64,000 nt of DNA from Gloeocapsopsis dulcis (GCF_032163395.1 NZ_CP119968.1:295501-359500), one strand, 5' to 3'. Shown: positions 7,973-17,027, counted from the stretch's first letter. Program-made: numbers and translations. Notes: generated from the sequence alone by a model not told the origin.

Positions 7973-10039
7973 ATGTTATCGTCTCTAGCAAATCGCCTAA
8001 ATGCAGAAAGACAGCGTCGATTTGTTGGGCGTAAGCGTGAACTTGAGTTATTCCAGACTGCCCTGACAGCATCAAATTTGCCCTTTCACTTACTGTATAT
8101 TTTTGGTCCTGGTGGTGTTGGAAAAACGAGTTTGCTCGTACAGTTTACTCACTTGTGCGAATTATCTGCAATTCAGTCTGTTTACATAGACACGCGGAAC
8201 ATAGAACCAACACCAGAATCATTTCTGAATACCCTGCAAACAGCAATGAACTTGCAAGTAGCAGATTCTATCTCTATACTTGCGGAAAAACTCTGTCGTC
8301 ATGTTGTTTTTCTTGATACTTATGAAACCCTAGTGCCTCTAGATGAATGGTTACGTGAAGTTTTTTTACCGCAATTATCAGAAACTACTCTGACTGTTAT
8401 TGCTAGTCGCTACGCCCCTGCAAATGCTTGGCGAATTGACCCAGGATGGCAAGCTTTAATGTATGCACTGCCGTTACGTAACTTGAGTCCAGAGGAAAGC
8501 CAAATTTATCTGACTAGACGCCAAATTCCAGTCACTCAACACCAAGCAGTTCTAGATTTTACCTACGGCTATCCCTTAGCTTTGTCATTAGTTGCTGATG
8601 CCTTTGCTCAAAGACAAGACTTTTGCTTTCAACCAGAAGCTGCACCAGATGTAGTTAAAATTTTGCTAGAAAAATTTCTTCAAGCCGTACCTACATCAGC
8701 GCACCGCATGGCTTTGCAAGCTTGTGCCTTAGTCCGCAGTAGTACTGAAGCTTTACTAGCTGAAATGTTAGCAATGACCGATGTCCACTATTTATTTGAG
8801 TGGCTGCGAGAGCTATCTTTTGTTGATTCGGGGATAAGTGGTTTATTTCCTCACGACCTAGCGCGTGAAGTTTTAATTGCTGATTTACGCTGGCGGAACC
8901 CTGAGTTCTATGTGGAATTGCACAAGCGCGCTCGTAGTTACTATACTACACAGTTGCAACAATCTCAAGATCAACAGCGTGTCTTGTTTGATTATATTTT
9001 CCTGCATCGGGACAATTTAGCGGTTCGACCGTGTTTTACTTGGCAAGAGAATAAAAACTTGTTGACCGACAAAATGCAAGCGTCAGACAAGACTGCATTA
9101 GTGCAAATGGTGGTAGAACACGAAGGGGAAGAATCTGCGCGCTTAGCAGCATATTGGTTGGAACGACAACCGCAGGGAGTGTTAGTGTTCCGTGATGTAC
9201 AGCAGCGATTAATCAATGGGTTTGTGTTAGTGGTGGCGTTGCACCAAGCAAGCATTGAAGACTTGCAGGCAGATCCAGGCGCGATCGCTTGTTGGCAGTA
9301 TCTGCATCATGCCCCGTTACGCTCAAATGAAGGTGCTACGATGTTTCGCTTTTGGATGGCACGGGATACTTATCAAGCTGTTTCACCTACCCAAAGCTTA
9401 ATTTTTATTAATTTTGTGCAACAGCATCGGCTGACAGCAGGATTAGCATTCACCTTCTTTACCTGTGCCGAACCAGATTTTTGGGCAGCGATGTTTGCCT
9501 ATGCTGACTTAGCGCGGTTACCAGAAGCTGATTTTGCAGTGGGGGGAAAACGCTATGGGGTTTACGGACACGATTGGCGAGTGGTATCACCCACACTATG
9601 GCAACAACTGTTAGCCCAAAGAGAAATTGCTGCTTCTGCCCAAGTGGTAACACCCCAAACTGAACCTCTGTTGGTTCTGAGTCAGCCGGAATTTACCCAA
9701 GCAGTGCAAGCGGCTTTACGCTACTTTTCTCGTCCTGATGCTTTATACAAAAATCCCTTGCTGCGATCGCGGCTAGTTGTAGAACAATCTGCCTCCCATA
9801 GCAGTGCTGAACGCACTGTTACTTTGCAAGCTGTTATCAAACAAGCAGTAGAGTCACTTCAATCATCACCACGCGACCACAAATTATATAGCGCTCTACA
9901 TCGTACTTATCTTCATCCTGCCCCAACACAAGAACAAGCAGCAGAATTACTGGACTTACCTTTTAGTACCTTTCGCCGTCACTTGAAAGCTGGCGTAACG
10001 CGAGTAGCAGAGATTCTTTGGCAGCAGGAAATTGGTTAA
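7973..10039 (+). CDS. STAND-type ATPase with C-terminal HTH, probable regulator
   Basis: The frame is open from a TTG at 7949, but the ATG at 7973 (688 aa) is the better start; an AAAGATGG stretch lies just upstream. The N-terminal third is a STAND/AAA-like NTPase: Walker A GPGGVGKT (residues 45-52), Walker B HVVFLDTYE (110-118) and a YGYPLALSL segment typical of the ARC/winged-helix part of such ATPases. A middle region (about 350-600) has no obvious repeats and could be a ligand-sensing domain. The C-terminus (about 640-688) reads EQAAELLDLPFSTFRRHLK, a helix-turn-helix like sigma region 4. Similar proteins of about 700 aa are common in filamentous cyanobacteria and are usually labelled only 'ATP-binding protein'. 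It precedes the DUF4331/TPR/NicO genes by about 220 bp and may control them (inference). Confidence 0.82.
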   Translation: MLSSLANRLNAERQRRFVGRKRELELFQTALTASNLPFHLLYIFGPGGVGKTSLLVQFTHLCELSAIQSVYIDTRNIEPTPESFLNTLQTAMNLQVADSISILAEKLCRHVVFLDTYETLVPLDEWLREVFLPQLSETTLTVIASRYAPANAWRIDPGWQALMYALPLRNLSPEESQIYLTRRQIPVTQHQAVLDFTYGYPLALSLVADAFAQRQDFCFQPEAAPDVVKILLEKFLQAVPTSAHRMALQACALVRSSTEALLAEMLAMTDVHYLFEWLRELSFVDSGISGLFPHDLAREVLIADLRWRNPEFYVELHKRARSYYTTQLQQSQDQQRVLFDYIFLHRDNLAVRPCFTWQENKNLLTDKMQASDKTALVQMVVEHEGEESARLAAYWLERQPQGVLVFRDVQQRLINGFVLVVALHQASIEDLQADPGAIACWQYLHHAPLRSNEGATMFRFWMARDTYQAVSPTQSLIFINFVQQHRLTAGLAFTFFTCAEPDFWAAMFAYADLARLPEADFAVGGKRYGVYGHDWRVVSPTLWQQLLAQREIAASAQVVTPQTEPLLVLSQPEFTQAVQAALRYFSRPDALYKNPLLRSRLVVEQSASHSSAERTVTLQAVIKQAVESLQSSPRDHKLYSALHRTYLHPAPTQEQAAELLDLPFSTFRRHLKAGVTRVAEILWQQEIG

Positions 10040-10260
10040 AAATTGCACAGATCGAAAACTGGCAATGCGGGCATGATCGCTACAAACTATCAAAGCAACC
10101 GTAATTTCTGCTAGTGGTCGTAGATAGAAATGAACAAAAAGTAAGCAGTTTTTAGTCTGGAAAGTGAACACTTGGTTAAGACAGCCTTTGACTATAAGCT
10201 GAAAACTTTATCCCTACGGGGGGGATTGAGTATAAGTTTTTGTTCCTTAGAAGCACAAAG

Positions 10261-11523
10261 ATGACTAAGAAAACAGATGCTGTAGTACCACACTCACACC
10301 GCGCGACTCTAGTATTTCTCAAAATGACTATACCCCAAAAAATTGGACTAGGCTTAATTGCTTTGGGGTTTGGCGTGGTTGTAGCGATCGCTCCACAATA
10401 CATTAAAGCTTCAGATCATGATGACGGTGAAGTTGATACCAAAGGTCGCAATCTTAATTTGACCGATCTGTTTGTGTTTAGAGAAAAAGACCAAAACAGA
10501 TCTGCTGCAGCAAACGACCTCATCTTCGTGATGAATACAAACCCGCGATCGCTAGCACGTCAACAGTATTTTTTCAGCACTACTGCCCGCTACGAGTTTA
10601 AAGTGACACGTGTGGGAAATAAAAATGCTCAGCCGACGGGTAGAGAAGATGTGGTGCTGCGGTTTGAATTTAGCCCCCCAACGGCAAATGGGCAGCAAGA
10701 ATTTAAGCTGAGTGCGATCTCTGACGGTACTACCAGGGTTGCTACTGGGAAAACTACTCCGTTGAGACCTAACCCCGCAGCTGCCCCTGTAATTAACCAA
10801 CTCTATCTCGGTGGCTCTAGACTAACTGTATTTGCTGGGCTGCGAGAAGATCCATTCTTTTTTGATGTAGAGCAGTACTTTCGCGTTCGGGCTGGTGCTT
10901 TGGGTATAGGACCAGAAAAAGCCTTCCGTCCGCCAGAAAGAGCGATAGACTTTACCAAAGGATACAATGTCAACGCAATTGTGGTGCGGATACCGCGATC
11001 ATTCCTGCGCGGATATACCGCTGTGAATACTTTTGATGTTTGGCAAACAATTGCAGTTAAAGATCCTGTAACAGATAGATTCCAACAATTTGAACGGCTA
11101 GCGCGTCCAGTAATCAATGAGGGTTTGGTTGTCACCAACGCTTTTTTGAATGCCTTTAACATGATTCCACCTACTGCGGACTTGAGCGCTGCGGCTGCAC
11201 CAGTTCGGGCAGAAGCGAAAAGGACGCTTTTAGCATTGGGAAATAGTAACACTCGTGCTGACGCTTTGCTGAATGCTTTTCTCCCAGATGTAATGCGGAT
11301 TGATACTACAATACCCAGTGGCTATGCCAATGCCTTAAATACTCAAGGCAGTCCTATTGCCGGACGGAAGCTAACTGACGACGTGATTGACATCACTTTA
11401 AGTGTGCTGACAAATGGCGCGATTACAACCGATAACGTTTCCTACGCTGGCACCCCCAGTAATCCTGCCCAAGGTCACAAACCGTTACAAACTGGCTTTC
11501 CTTACTTAGCATTACCTAATTAG
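10261..11523 (+). CDS. DUF4331 family exported protein
   Basis: The reading frame opens with a TTG at 10240; ATGs at 10261 and 10324 are better starts. I list 10261 (420 aa). After a basic N-terminus there is one hydrophobic helix (IGLGLIALGFGVVVAIAP), then the DUF4331 signature SDHDDGEVDTKGRNLNLTDLFVF, which begins right after the expected signal cleavage. The mature protein is beta-rich with an acidic SDHDDGE start that could bind metal (inference), an FFFDVEQYF motif and a C-terminal GFPYLALPN, which is typical of the family. The family is found in many bacteria with no proven biochemical role. The gene is the first of three in a row with the TPR and NicO genes. Its length (about 400-430 aa) is normal. 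Confidence 0.85.
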   Translation: MTKKTDAVVPHSHRATLVFLKMTIPQKIGLGLIALGFGVVVAIAPQYIKASDHDDGEVDTKGRNLNLTDLFVFREKDQNRSAAANDLIFVMNTNPRSLARQQYFFSTTARYEFKVTRVGNKNAQPTGREDVVLRFEFSPPTANGQQEFKLSAISDGTTRVATGKTTPLRPNPAAAPVINQLYLGGSRLTVFAGLREDPFFFDVEQYFRVRAGALGIGPEKAFRPPERAIDFTKGYNVNAIVVRIPRSFLRGYTAVNTFDVWQTIAVKDPVTDRFQQFERLARPVINEGLVVTNAFLNAFNMIPPTADLSAAAAPVRAEAKRTLLALGNSNTRADALLNAFLPDVMRIDTTIPSGYANALNTQGSPIAGRKLTDDVIDITLSVLTNGAITTDNVSYAGTPSNPAQGHKPLQTGFPYLALPN

Positions 11524-11541
11524 AATACTAATCCTGTTAAT

Positions 11542-11565
11542 TACCGCCAGTTCAACCGGCGGTTA
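11542..11565 (+). other. Intercistronic hairpin between DUF4331 and TPR genes
   Basis: An inverted repeat, ACCGCC...GGCGGT, sits 20 bp after the DUF4331 stop. It is not followed by a T-run, so it is more likely an mRNA-stabilising or attenuating hairpin than a strong terminator. Confidence 0.35.
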
Positions 11566-11633
11566 CACAAATTCTTATCTATCAACGCGGACTAAGGAAA
11601 ATTGATATCTGTTTCTCTACTAGCAAAAAAGCT

Positions 11634-13061
11634 ATGAAAGTGAAAGACGCTGAGTGTTACAACCACCGAACTAAAAAAAACCTTAGCAAACAACTTTGGG
11701 TGCTACTGGTTTTACCAATCACAACCATTTTGCTCGTAACAATCTCACCACCTCTACGTTCCTGGCTCGGAAGTTTTGTAAAACCAGATGCTACCCAACT
11801 GACAACCCCTTATCGCTATCCATTTTCTCTGTCCCTACCAGGCGCTACCAATACAACCAGTTTAGTGCAAAAAGAGATTACTTTTTATCAGCAACGAGTG
11901 CAGGCAGATGCCACTAGTGGTTTGAATTTAGCCTCACTAGCCAGAGCATACTTAAAAATGGGGCGTGCCACTGGCGAAAGTAGTTGGTATTTATTAGCAG
12001 AGCAAACCGCACAGCGATCGCTTGCCAACTTACCATTCTACAATGACGGTGCTGTTTTGGTATTAGCACGAGTAGCCGAAGCCCAACACGATTTTCCCCA
12101 AGCAATCCACGCTGCAACCCAGGTACTAAAATCCCAGGGGGATAACGAAGATGCTTTGGCAATCATGGTGACATCACACCTAGCCCTGGGCAAGTTACCC
12201 CAGGCAAGTCAATCGGCGACAGCGCTGGTCAAGCGAATTCCCACATTAGGTAGCTTAACCCTACTAGCTTTAACCAAGGCAGCACAAGGACAAGAGCAGG
12301 AAGCATTACAAGCTTTCCAATCGGCTCTAGCAGTAGAAGAGCCTGGAGAAACAGGTAGTTCTGCTTGGACACGCACTTTACTGGGTCAGTTTTACTACAA
12401 GCGCGGACAGTTGCAGCTAGCAGGCGAACTTTACCGCGAAGCCTTACGGATCTTACCGCGATATCCTTTGGCATTAGTGCATTTGGCGGAACTGGAAACC
12501 CGTTGGGGACAGTATCAAGCAGCCGAAAGCCACTATGACCAAGTAATTGCCTATTCTAGAGAATCTTCAACAACTTTCGATCACGTTGTGATGCGTGGCA
12601 AAGCGCGACTGAAGCAGTTACAAGACAAACCAAGCGAGGCGATCGCACTTTTAGACGAAGCTGAAGCCCTGCTGCGTCAAACCGCTACTGGACACTCTAG
12701 CGGCTCGTTCGGACATCGACAGGAACTGGCGCAGTTGTTATTAGAACGGGGGCGTCCTCAAGATGTAACTGAAGCAGTATCACTCATGCAGGCAGAAGTC
12801 AACATCCGCCGTGATGCTCACACCCTTGATACTTTGGCATGGGCGCTGTCGCGTTCTGGGCGCTGGCAAGAAGCAGATCGAGTCATCCAGGAAGCTATCC
12901 GGCTGGGGACAAGCGATGCAGGGATTTTCTATCGCGCTGGCACTATTGCTCAAGCTTTGGGGAATAAACCTAAAGCGCTCACTTACTGGCAACTAGCGCA
13001 AAAAACAGATCCGACATTCAATGCCCAAGCACGGCAATTGGGGCTGGGGTTAGAACTTTAA
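11634..13061 (+). CDS. TPR-repeat protein with N-terminal membrane anchor
   Basis: A 475-residue protein. Residues about 20-42 form one hydrophobic helix (LWVLLVLPITTILLVTI), so the protein is probably anchored with the rest outside the cytoplasm, or is a secreted form. From about residue 85 to the end it is made of tetratricopeptide repeats; good units are seen near LARAYLKMG, ALVHLAELETRWGQYQAAESHYDQ, DTLAWALSRSGRW and FYRAGTIAQALGNKPKALTYW. TPR proteins act as scaffolds. Here it lies between a DUF4331 protein and a NicO transporter on the same strand, which suggests it helps assemble them (inference). No enzyme motif is present. Confidence 0.85.
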   Translation: MKVKDAECYNHRTKKNLSKQLWVLLVLPITTILLVTISPPLRSWLGSFVKPDATQLTTPYRYPFSLSLPGATNTTSLVQKEITFYQQRVQADATSGLNLASLARAYLKMGRATGESSWYLLAEQTAQRSLANLPFYNDGAVLVLARVAEAQHDFPQAIHAATQVLKSQGDNEDALAIMVTSHLALGKLPQASQSATALVKRIPTLGSLTLLALTKAAQGQEQEALQAFQSALAVEEPGETGSSAWTRTLLGQFYYKRGQLQLAGELYREALRILPRYPLALVHLAELETRWGQYQAAESHYDQVIAYSRESSTTFDHVVMRGKARLKQLQDKPSEAIALLDEAEALLRQTATGHSSGSFGHRQELAQLLLERGRPQDVTEAVSLMQAEVNIRRDAHTLDTLAWALSRSGRWQEADRVIQEAIRLGTSDAGIFYRAGTIAQALGNKPKALTYWQLAQKTDPTFNAQARQLGLGLEL

Positions 13062-13178
13062 ATTAATAATTATAAAGCTATTAGCTATTTGCTGAGTGCT
13101 GTCTTCAAAGTGTTCCTTAGCGCAAAGACTCAAGCACCTGTATCCAAGGCATATTTACAATAAAAATGTGGTGCAGCA

Positions 13179-14768
13179 ATGACAAAGTGGCATAAGTACA
13201 GACTTTTTGTAGTCTCATTTTTCGGGGCATTGTTATTGACACTTTTGCCTACCCCTAGTCTAGCTCACTGGGCAGATCTAGCCGTTGCTGAGATTGTGGT
13301 GGGTGAGACACAAACAATGATCGCACTCACGTTCCCCACAGGTTTGGTAGCGTGGGCGGATGTTAATCAGGATGGAAAACTTTCCTCGGATGAATTCCAG
13401 ACGCATCAAGCTGAACTCCAGGCTTTTTTAAGCGATCGCATTCGCCTTACTGATGGTCAAGGCAACAGCGGGATCATGCATCTTACCTTATTAGATGACA
13501 ATAACCTGGTGCCAAACTTACAAGCTACCGCCAATACTCACAGTACCTTGCAGCTAGCATACAGTTGGTCACAGCCAGTGTCGGGTTTAAAGATCAACTA
13601 CAATTTATTCTTACCCGCCGCCCCTGCTGCTCGTAGTTTAGCCACAATTTTTTATGCAGGACAGGTACAAAACCATATTTTTAGCCCCTACAACCAGCAA
13701 TTGGCGCTGATGCCAGGGGCGCTCCTGCCATCGGGGAGTTTTTTTCTAGCGATCGCGGCTTCGTTTGTCTGGGGAGCAATGCACGCTATGTCACCAGGTC
13801 ACGGTAAAACAGTTGTGGGTGCTTATCTTGTAGGTACGCGAGCTACAGCCCAACACGCTTTATTCTTGGGTTTGACAACTACTATTACCCATACTCTTGG
13901 TGTTTTTGTCCTAGGACTCGTGACACTTTTCGCTTCCCAGTACATCTTGCCAGAACAATTGTCTCCTTGGCTAAGTTGCCTATCGGGAATCATGGTAGTG
14001 GCGATCGGGTTAAATCTGTTTTTCAGCCGGATGCGGCGATCGCCGCATGACGTCCATACTCACAGCGATCAACATCATTCCCATCACGATCATCACCACG
14101 ACGATGAACACGCGCATTCTCACAGCCACGGTCACCACTCACACTTACCTCCAGAAAACTTACCCATCACCTGGCGTAGCTTGTTAGTTTTAGGTATTTC
14201 TGGAGGATTAGTACCGTGTCCCTCTGCCTTGGTGGTACTACTCAGCGCTATTGCTTTAGGTCGTATTGGCTTTGGACTTGTGCTAGTGCTGGCATTTAGC
14301 TTTGGGCTAGCTGGAGTGCTGATTGCAATCGGATTGCTGCTGGTTCGTGTTAAACGAGTCTTTAAGCAAATTCCCACTCACATCAAGCTAGTAAGATTTT
14401 TACCTGCGATCAGTGCTTTATTTGTCGCCCTACTAGGTGTAGGAATTACAACACAAGCAGTGATGCAAATTAGGGCAACGGAATTCACCTTTGCCCATCC
14501 ATCATCGGTTGCAAGTGTTACAGATTCTGAAATAGCATCCCCTCCTGATTCTTTACTTTGCTATATGCAAACGGCAAACAATAGAACTATAAATCTCAAT
14601 GCTTTGTGTCAAAAGCAGACAGTAGATGAGAATTTGTCTCCCTCAATTACACCAGGAGTTTCCTCTACAAGTAATACCAATCTTCCCAATTCAAATACTA
14701 ATTCTGCTGCTGATAGTTGCTATTTTGTCGATACATCTGGACGTTCCTGCAATAACATTAATGACTAA
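13179..14768 (+). CDS. NicO/RcnA-type nickel/cobalt transporter with EF-hand and His-rich loop
   Basis: A 529-residue membrane protein. Residues 1-30 are a signal/anchor ending in PSLAHW. The exported N-terminal domain (about 31-180) has an EF-hand-like loop DVNQDGKLSSDEF at about 61-73. The membrane part starts near 185 and carries the NicO motif HAMSPGHGKT at about 204-213, then TTTITHTLGVF. A histidine/aspartate-rich loop (about 290-322, many HSH and HDH pairs) follows, then ISGGLVPCPSALVVLL, the second NicO motif. Homologues move Ni2+/Co2+, most often outward (RcnA). The last 75 residues are an unusual Ser/Asn-rich tail with two Cys-containing short motifs. It is the third gene of the cassette. 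Direction of transport and metal are inferred, not shown. Confidence 0.87.
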   Translation: MTKWHKYRLFVVSFFGALLLTLLPTPSLAHWADLAVAEIVVGETQTMIALTFPTGLVAWADVNQDGKLSSDEFQTHQAELQAFLSDRIRLTDGQGNSGIMHLTLLDDNNLVPNLQATANTHSTLQLAYSWSQPVSGLKINYNLFLPAAPAARSLATIFYAGQVQNHIFSPYNQQLALMPGALLPSGSFFLAIAASFVWGAMHAMSPGHGKTVVGAYLVGTRATAQHALFLGLTTTITHTLGVFVLGLVTLFASQYILPEQLSPWLSCLSGIMVVAIGLNLFFSRMRRSPHDVHTHSDQHHSHHDHHHDDEHAHSHSHGHHSHLPPENLPITWRSLLVLGISGGLVPCPSALVVLLSAIALGRIGFGLVLVLAFSFGLAGVLIAIGLLLVRVKRVFKQIPTHIKLVRFLPAISALFVALLGVGITTQAVMQIRATEFTFAHPSSVASVTDSEIASPPDSLLCYMQTANNRTINLNALCQKQTVDENLSPSITPGVSSTSNTNLPNSNTNSAADSCYFVDTSGRSCNNIND

Positions 14769-14949
14769 GCCAAACTTGGGCTTACCTGATTATTTACAGA
14801 TGGTTTTCACTTACATTTGTACAGATCTTAAGGCTGCTAGCGTAGTTTACTTTGCTAACATTTCACAATGGTACTATGAAGCTTATCAAGAATGCTTAGC
14901 TGTGTCAGATATTAATAATGTCAAGGCGTTTTTAGTGATTCATCGATAA
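14761..14949 (+). CDS. Possible small protein overlapping the transporter stop
   Basis: An ATG at 14761 overlaps the end of the transporter gene (ATGACTAA arrangement, typical of translational coupling) and opens a 62-codon frame with plausible composition (two Cys, several aromatic residues). It ends at 14949, inside the left edge of repeat copy B. I do not recognise it. It may be real and coupled, or just an open frame. Confidence 0.35.
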   Translation: MTKPNLGLPDYLQMVFTYICTDLKAASVVYFANISQWYYEAYQECLAVSDINNVKAFLVIHR

Positions 14950-15066
14950 CCGAGACAGCGGCAAAGTTAGTCATTTTGAATTGTGTTCACCACCGATGTA
15001 GTTTGTTTTCTTTTTGGGATACACAGACAAACGCAAATCATATCAGAATTCATCTATAGATATCGA
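14948..15066 (+). repeat. Direct repeat copy B (relic of thrB 5' end and promoter region)
   Basis: Gapless match to 7613-7731 at about 85% identity, in the same orientation at an offset of exactly 7335 bp throughout. It includes the reversed first codons of thrB (GTTAGTCAT) but no thrB body follows on its left. With copy A it brackets the STAND-DUF4331-TPR-NicO cassette. Confidence 0.9.
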
Positions 15067-15140
15067 CGAGAAGCTTGACTCTGCCTTTGGGGGAGAGTGT
15101 TTACTGTGAACATCAACCATAGTGGAGGTGATACGTAGCT

Positions 15141-15539
15141 ATGAAGCTGGGAACTATCAATCATATTGCCTTGACTGTATCCGATATGGAGCGTTCTGAA
15201 GCTTTTTACAACAGGCTACTTGGATTTATGGGTTATGAACAGGGAGAAAAGACAGAACAATTAATTCTCTGGGCAAGTTCTAACAGTGTGATTACTATTT
15301 CTCCTGCAAACCCGCAATCAAATCAAAAATGCGATCGCTATTCTCCAGGATTGCATCATCTAGCGTTTAGTGCCGATAGTCGAGAAGATGTAGACAAACT
15401 GCACCAAGAACTGATCCAGCAGCAAGTCACAATACTCGATTCGCCTGCTGAATGTGATTATTTACCAGGTTACTATGCTGTCTACTTTCTCGATCCCGAT
15501 GGTATCAAATTGGAGTTAACACATACACCTACTTGGTAA
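15141..15539 (+). CDS. VOC superfamily (glyoxalase/bleomycin-resistance-like) protein
   Basis: A 132-residue single-domain VOC protein with the classical paired beta-alpha-beta-beta-beta modules: the first starts NHIALTVSDMERSEAFYNRLLGF, the second is around PGLHHLAFSADSREDVDKL and it ends VYFLDPDGIKLELTH. The likely metal ligands H8, H66 and E125 fit the usual H/H/E pattern. A good Shine-Dalgarno-like GGAGGTGA lies upstream (15123-15130). It is 12 bp ahead of a MerR-family regulator and probably in one operon with it. The substrate (a toxin, an aldehyde adduct or other) cannot be read from the sequence. Confidence 0.85.
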   Translation: MKLGTINHIALTVSDMERSEAFYNRLLGFMGYEQGEKTEQLILWASSNSVITISPANPQSNQKCDRYSPGLHHLAFSADSREDVDKLHQELIQQQVTILDSPAECDYLPGYYAVYFLDPDGIKLELTHTPTW

Positions 15540-15551
15540 ATTATTAAAAAA

Positions 15552-16361
15552 ATGCTGAAAATTGGGGACTTTTCCAAACTCAGCCACGTATCAATCAAAG
15601 CATTACGCCTCTACGACCAAATGGGATTGCTTAAACCAGTACATATAGACAGGTTTACTGGCTATCGCTATTACTCAGCCCATCAGTTACCTAGACTCAA
15701 TCGCATTTTGGCACTCAAAGATTTAGGTTTGTCGCTAGAACAAATTGCCAAACTTCTAGATGAAATTTCACCAGCACAAATTCAAGGAATGCTGCGATTG
15801 AAGCAAGCTGAACTACAACAACTAGTTGTAGAAGAACAGGCAAGATTACAGCGCGTCGCAGCGCGACTTCAGCAGATTGAACAGGAGAATAAAATGCCTG
15901 AATATGATGTTGTTCTCAAAACCGTTGCCCCGATTAAAGTTGCTGCAATTCGAGAAATTATACCCAGCTTTCAGGTTGTGGCACAACTTTGTGATGAGTT
16001 ACTAGAGTATTTGCAACGCCAAGGAGTGAAAGGGAGTAGCTACTTTGCAGGAATTTGGCATGACACCGCATACAAAAACACAGATATTGATTGGGAAGTT
16101 GCAATTTCAGTAGAAGAAGTATGTAGTAGCGATCGCATCAAAGTCTATGAACTACCATGTATCGAAATGGCGTGCGTCGTCCACAATGGCAGTTACAATA
16201 CCATCAACCGTGCCTACGCAGCATTACCTGTTTGGATTGAAGCCAATGGTTACAAAATAGCAGGTTCTAACCGTGAAGTTTATATTGTTGGTGGCGATCG
16301 ACAAGACGACGAATCTTACGTTACAGAAGTGCAATTTCCTTTAGAATTGAGGAACTGTTAG
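15552..16361 (+). CDS. MerR-family regulator with GyrI-like effector domain
   Basis: A 269-residue BmrR-type regulator. The N-terminal winged HTH is typical MerR (IGDFSKLSHVSIKALRLYDQ, then GLLKP and GYRYY), followed by a coiled coil (about 75-115) and a C-terminal GyrI-like small-molecule-binding domain from about residue 118. It has none of the conserved metal-binding cysteines of metal-sensing MerR proteins. Its gene follows the VOC gene by 12 bp, so it probably responds to a compound that the VOC protein handles (inference). Its 3' end overlaps the convergent SDR gene by 21 bp. Confidence 0.9.
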   Translation: MLKIGDFSKLSHVSIKALRLYDQMGLLKPVHIDRFTGYRYYSAHQLPRLNRILALKDLGLSLEQIAKLLDEISPAQIQGMLRLKQAELQQLVVEEQARLQRVAARLQQIEQENKMPEYDVVLKTVAPIKVAAIREIIPSFQVVAQLCDELLEYLQRQGVKGSSYFAGIWHDTAYKNTDIDWEVAISVEEVCSSDRIKVYELPCIEMACVVHNGSYNTINRAYAALPVWIEANGYKIAGSNREVYIVGGDRQDDESYVTEVQFPLELRNC

Positions 16362-17027
16362 GGGAGAACCATTGTGTCTCGGACTCAGTTGCAATAGAAA
16401 AGGCACAGCTTGACGACTCCATTTTTGTAAAGGTGTATAGTTTGCTGCTTCTTCTCCAAAACAGATGTCTAACATATCGGTGTGAATAATCCCTGGATTT
16501 AGGGGAATTGCTGCCATCCTACTAGGGAGTTCTTGTGCAAGCGATCGCGTTAAGCCTTCAATTGCCCACTTAGAAGCGCAATAGGGTGCAACTTCTGGCG
16601 AAGTCGAGCGTCCCCAACCCGAACTAAAATTAACAATGATGCCTTGATTTTTCTGAATCATCGCTGGCACAAAATGGCGGATGACGTTAGTCACGCCAAT
16701 AATATTGACGTTGATGACGCGCGAAAATTCCTCAGCGGGCACTTCCCACAATGGTGCTAATTGATTAATGACACCTGCATTATTCAGTAATAAATCGGGT
16801 GGTTCGTAGTGTGCAAGTACGTGCTTTGCCCAGTCTGCAACCTGTTGTTCCTCCGCAACATTAACGACAGTAAAGTCATGTGGTGAACCGAATTGCTGGC
16901 GAAGTTTTTTTATTGCAGCATCGGAACGCGCACAACCAATAACAGTATGTCCTGCTTGAATAAATGCCTCAGTCATTGCCAGTCCTAAACCGCGACTGAC
17001 ACCTGTAATTATAATCAGCTTTTTCAT
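16341..17027 (-). CDS. Short-chain dehydrogenase/reductase
   Basis: A 228-residue classical SDR with the NAD(P)-binding TGVSRGLGLA motif (residues 8-17), NNAG at about 86-89, the catalytic Ser in VNFSSGWG and the YCASK catalytic Tyr/Lys pair (about residues 148-152). Length is slightly short for the family (about 250), with the C-terminal part cut to NGSPLTVPQF. It converges on the MerR gene with a 21-bp 3' overlap. The substrate is unknown. Confidence 0.88.
   Translation of the reverse strand: MKKLIIITGVSRGLGLAMTEAFIQAGHTVIGCARSDAAIKKLRQQFGSPHDFTVVNVAEEQQVADWAKHVLAHYEPPDLLLNNAGVINQLAPLWEVPAEEFSRVINVNIIGVTNVIRHFVPAMIQKNQGIIVNFSSGWGRSTSPEVAPYCASKWAIEGLTRSLAQELPSRMAAIPLNPGIIHTDMLDICFGEEAANYTPLQKWSRQAVPFLLQLSPRHNGSPLTVPQF

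Noticed and set aside
10803-11252. 149-codon frame opposite the DUF4331 gene
   Set aside because: Antisense to a conserved exported protein and without start signals.
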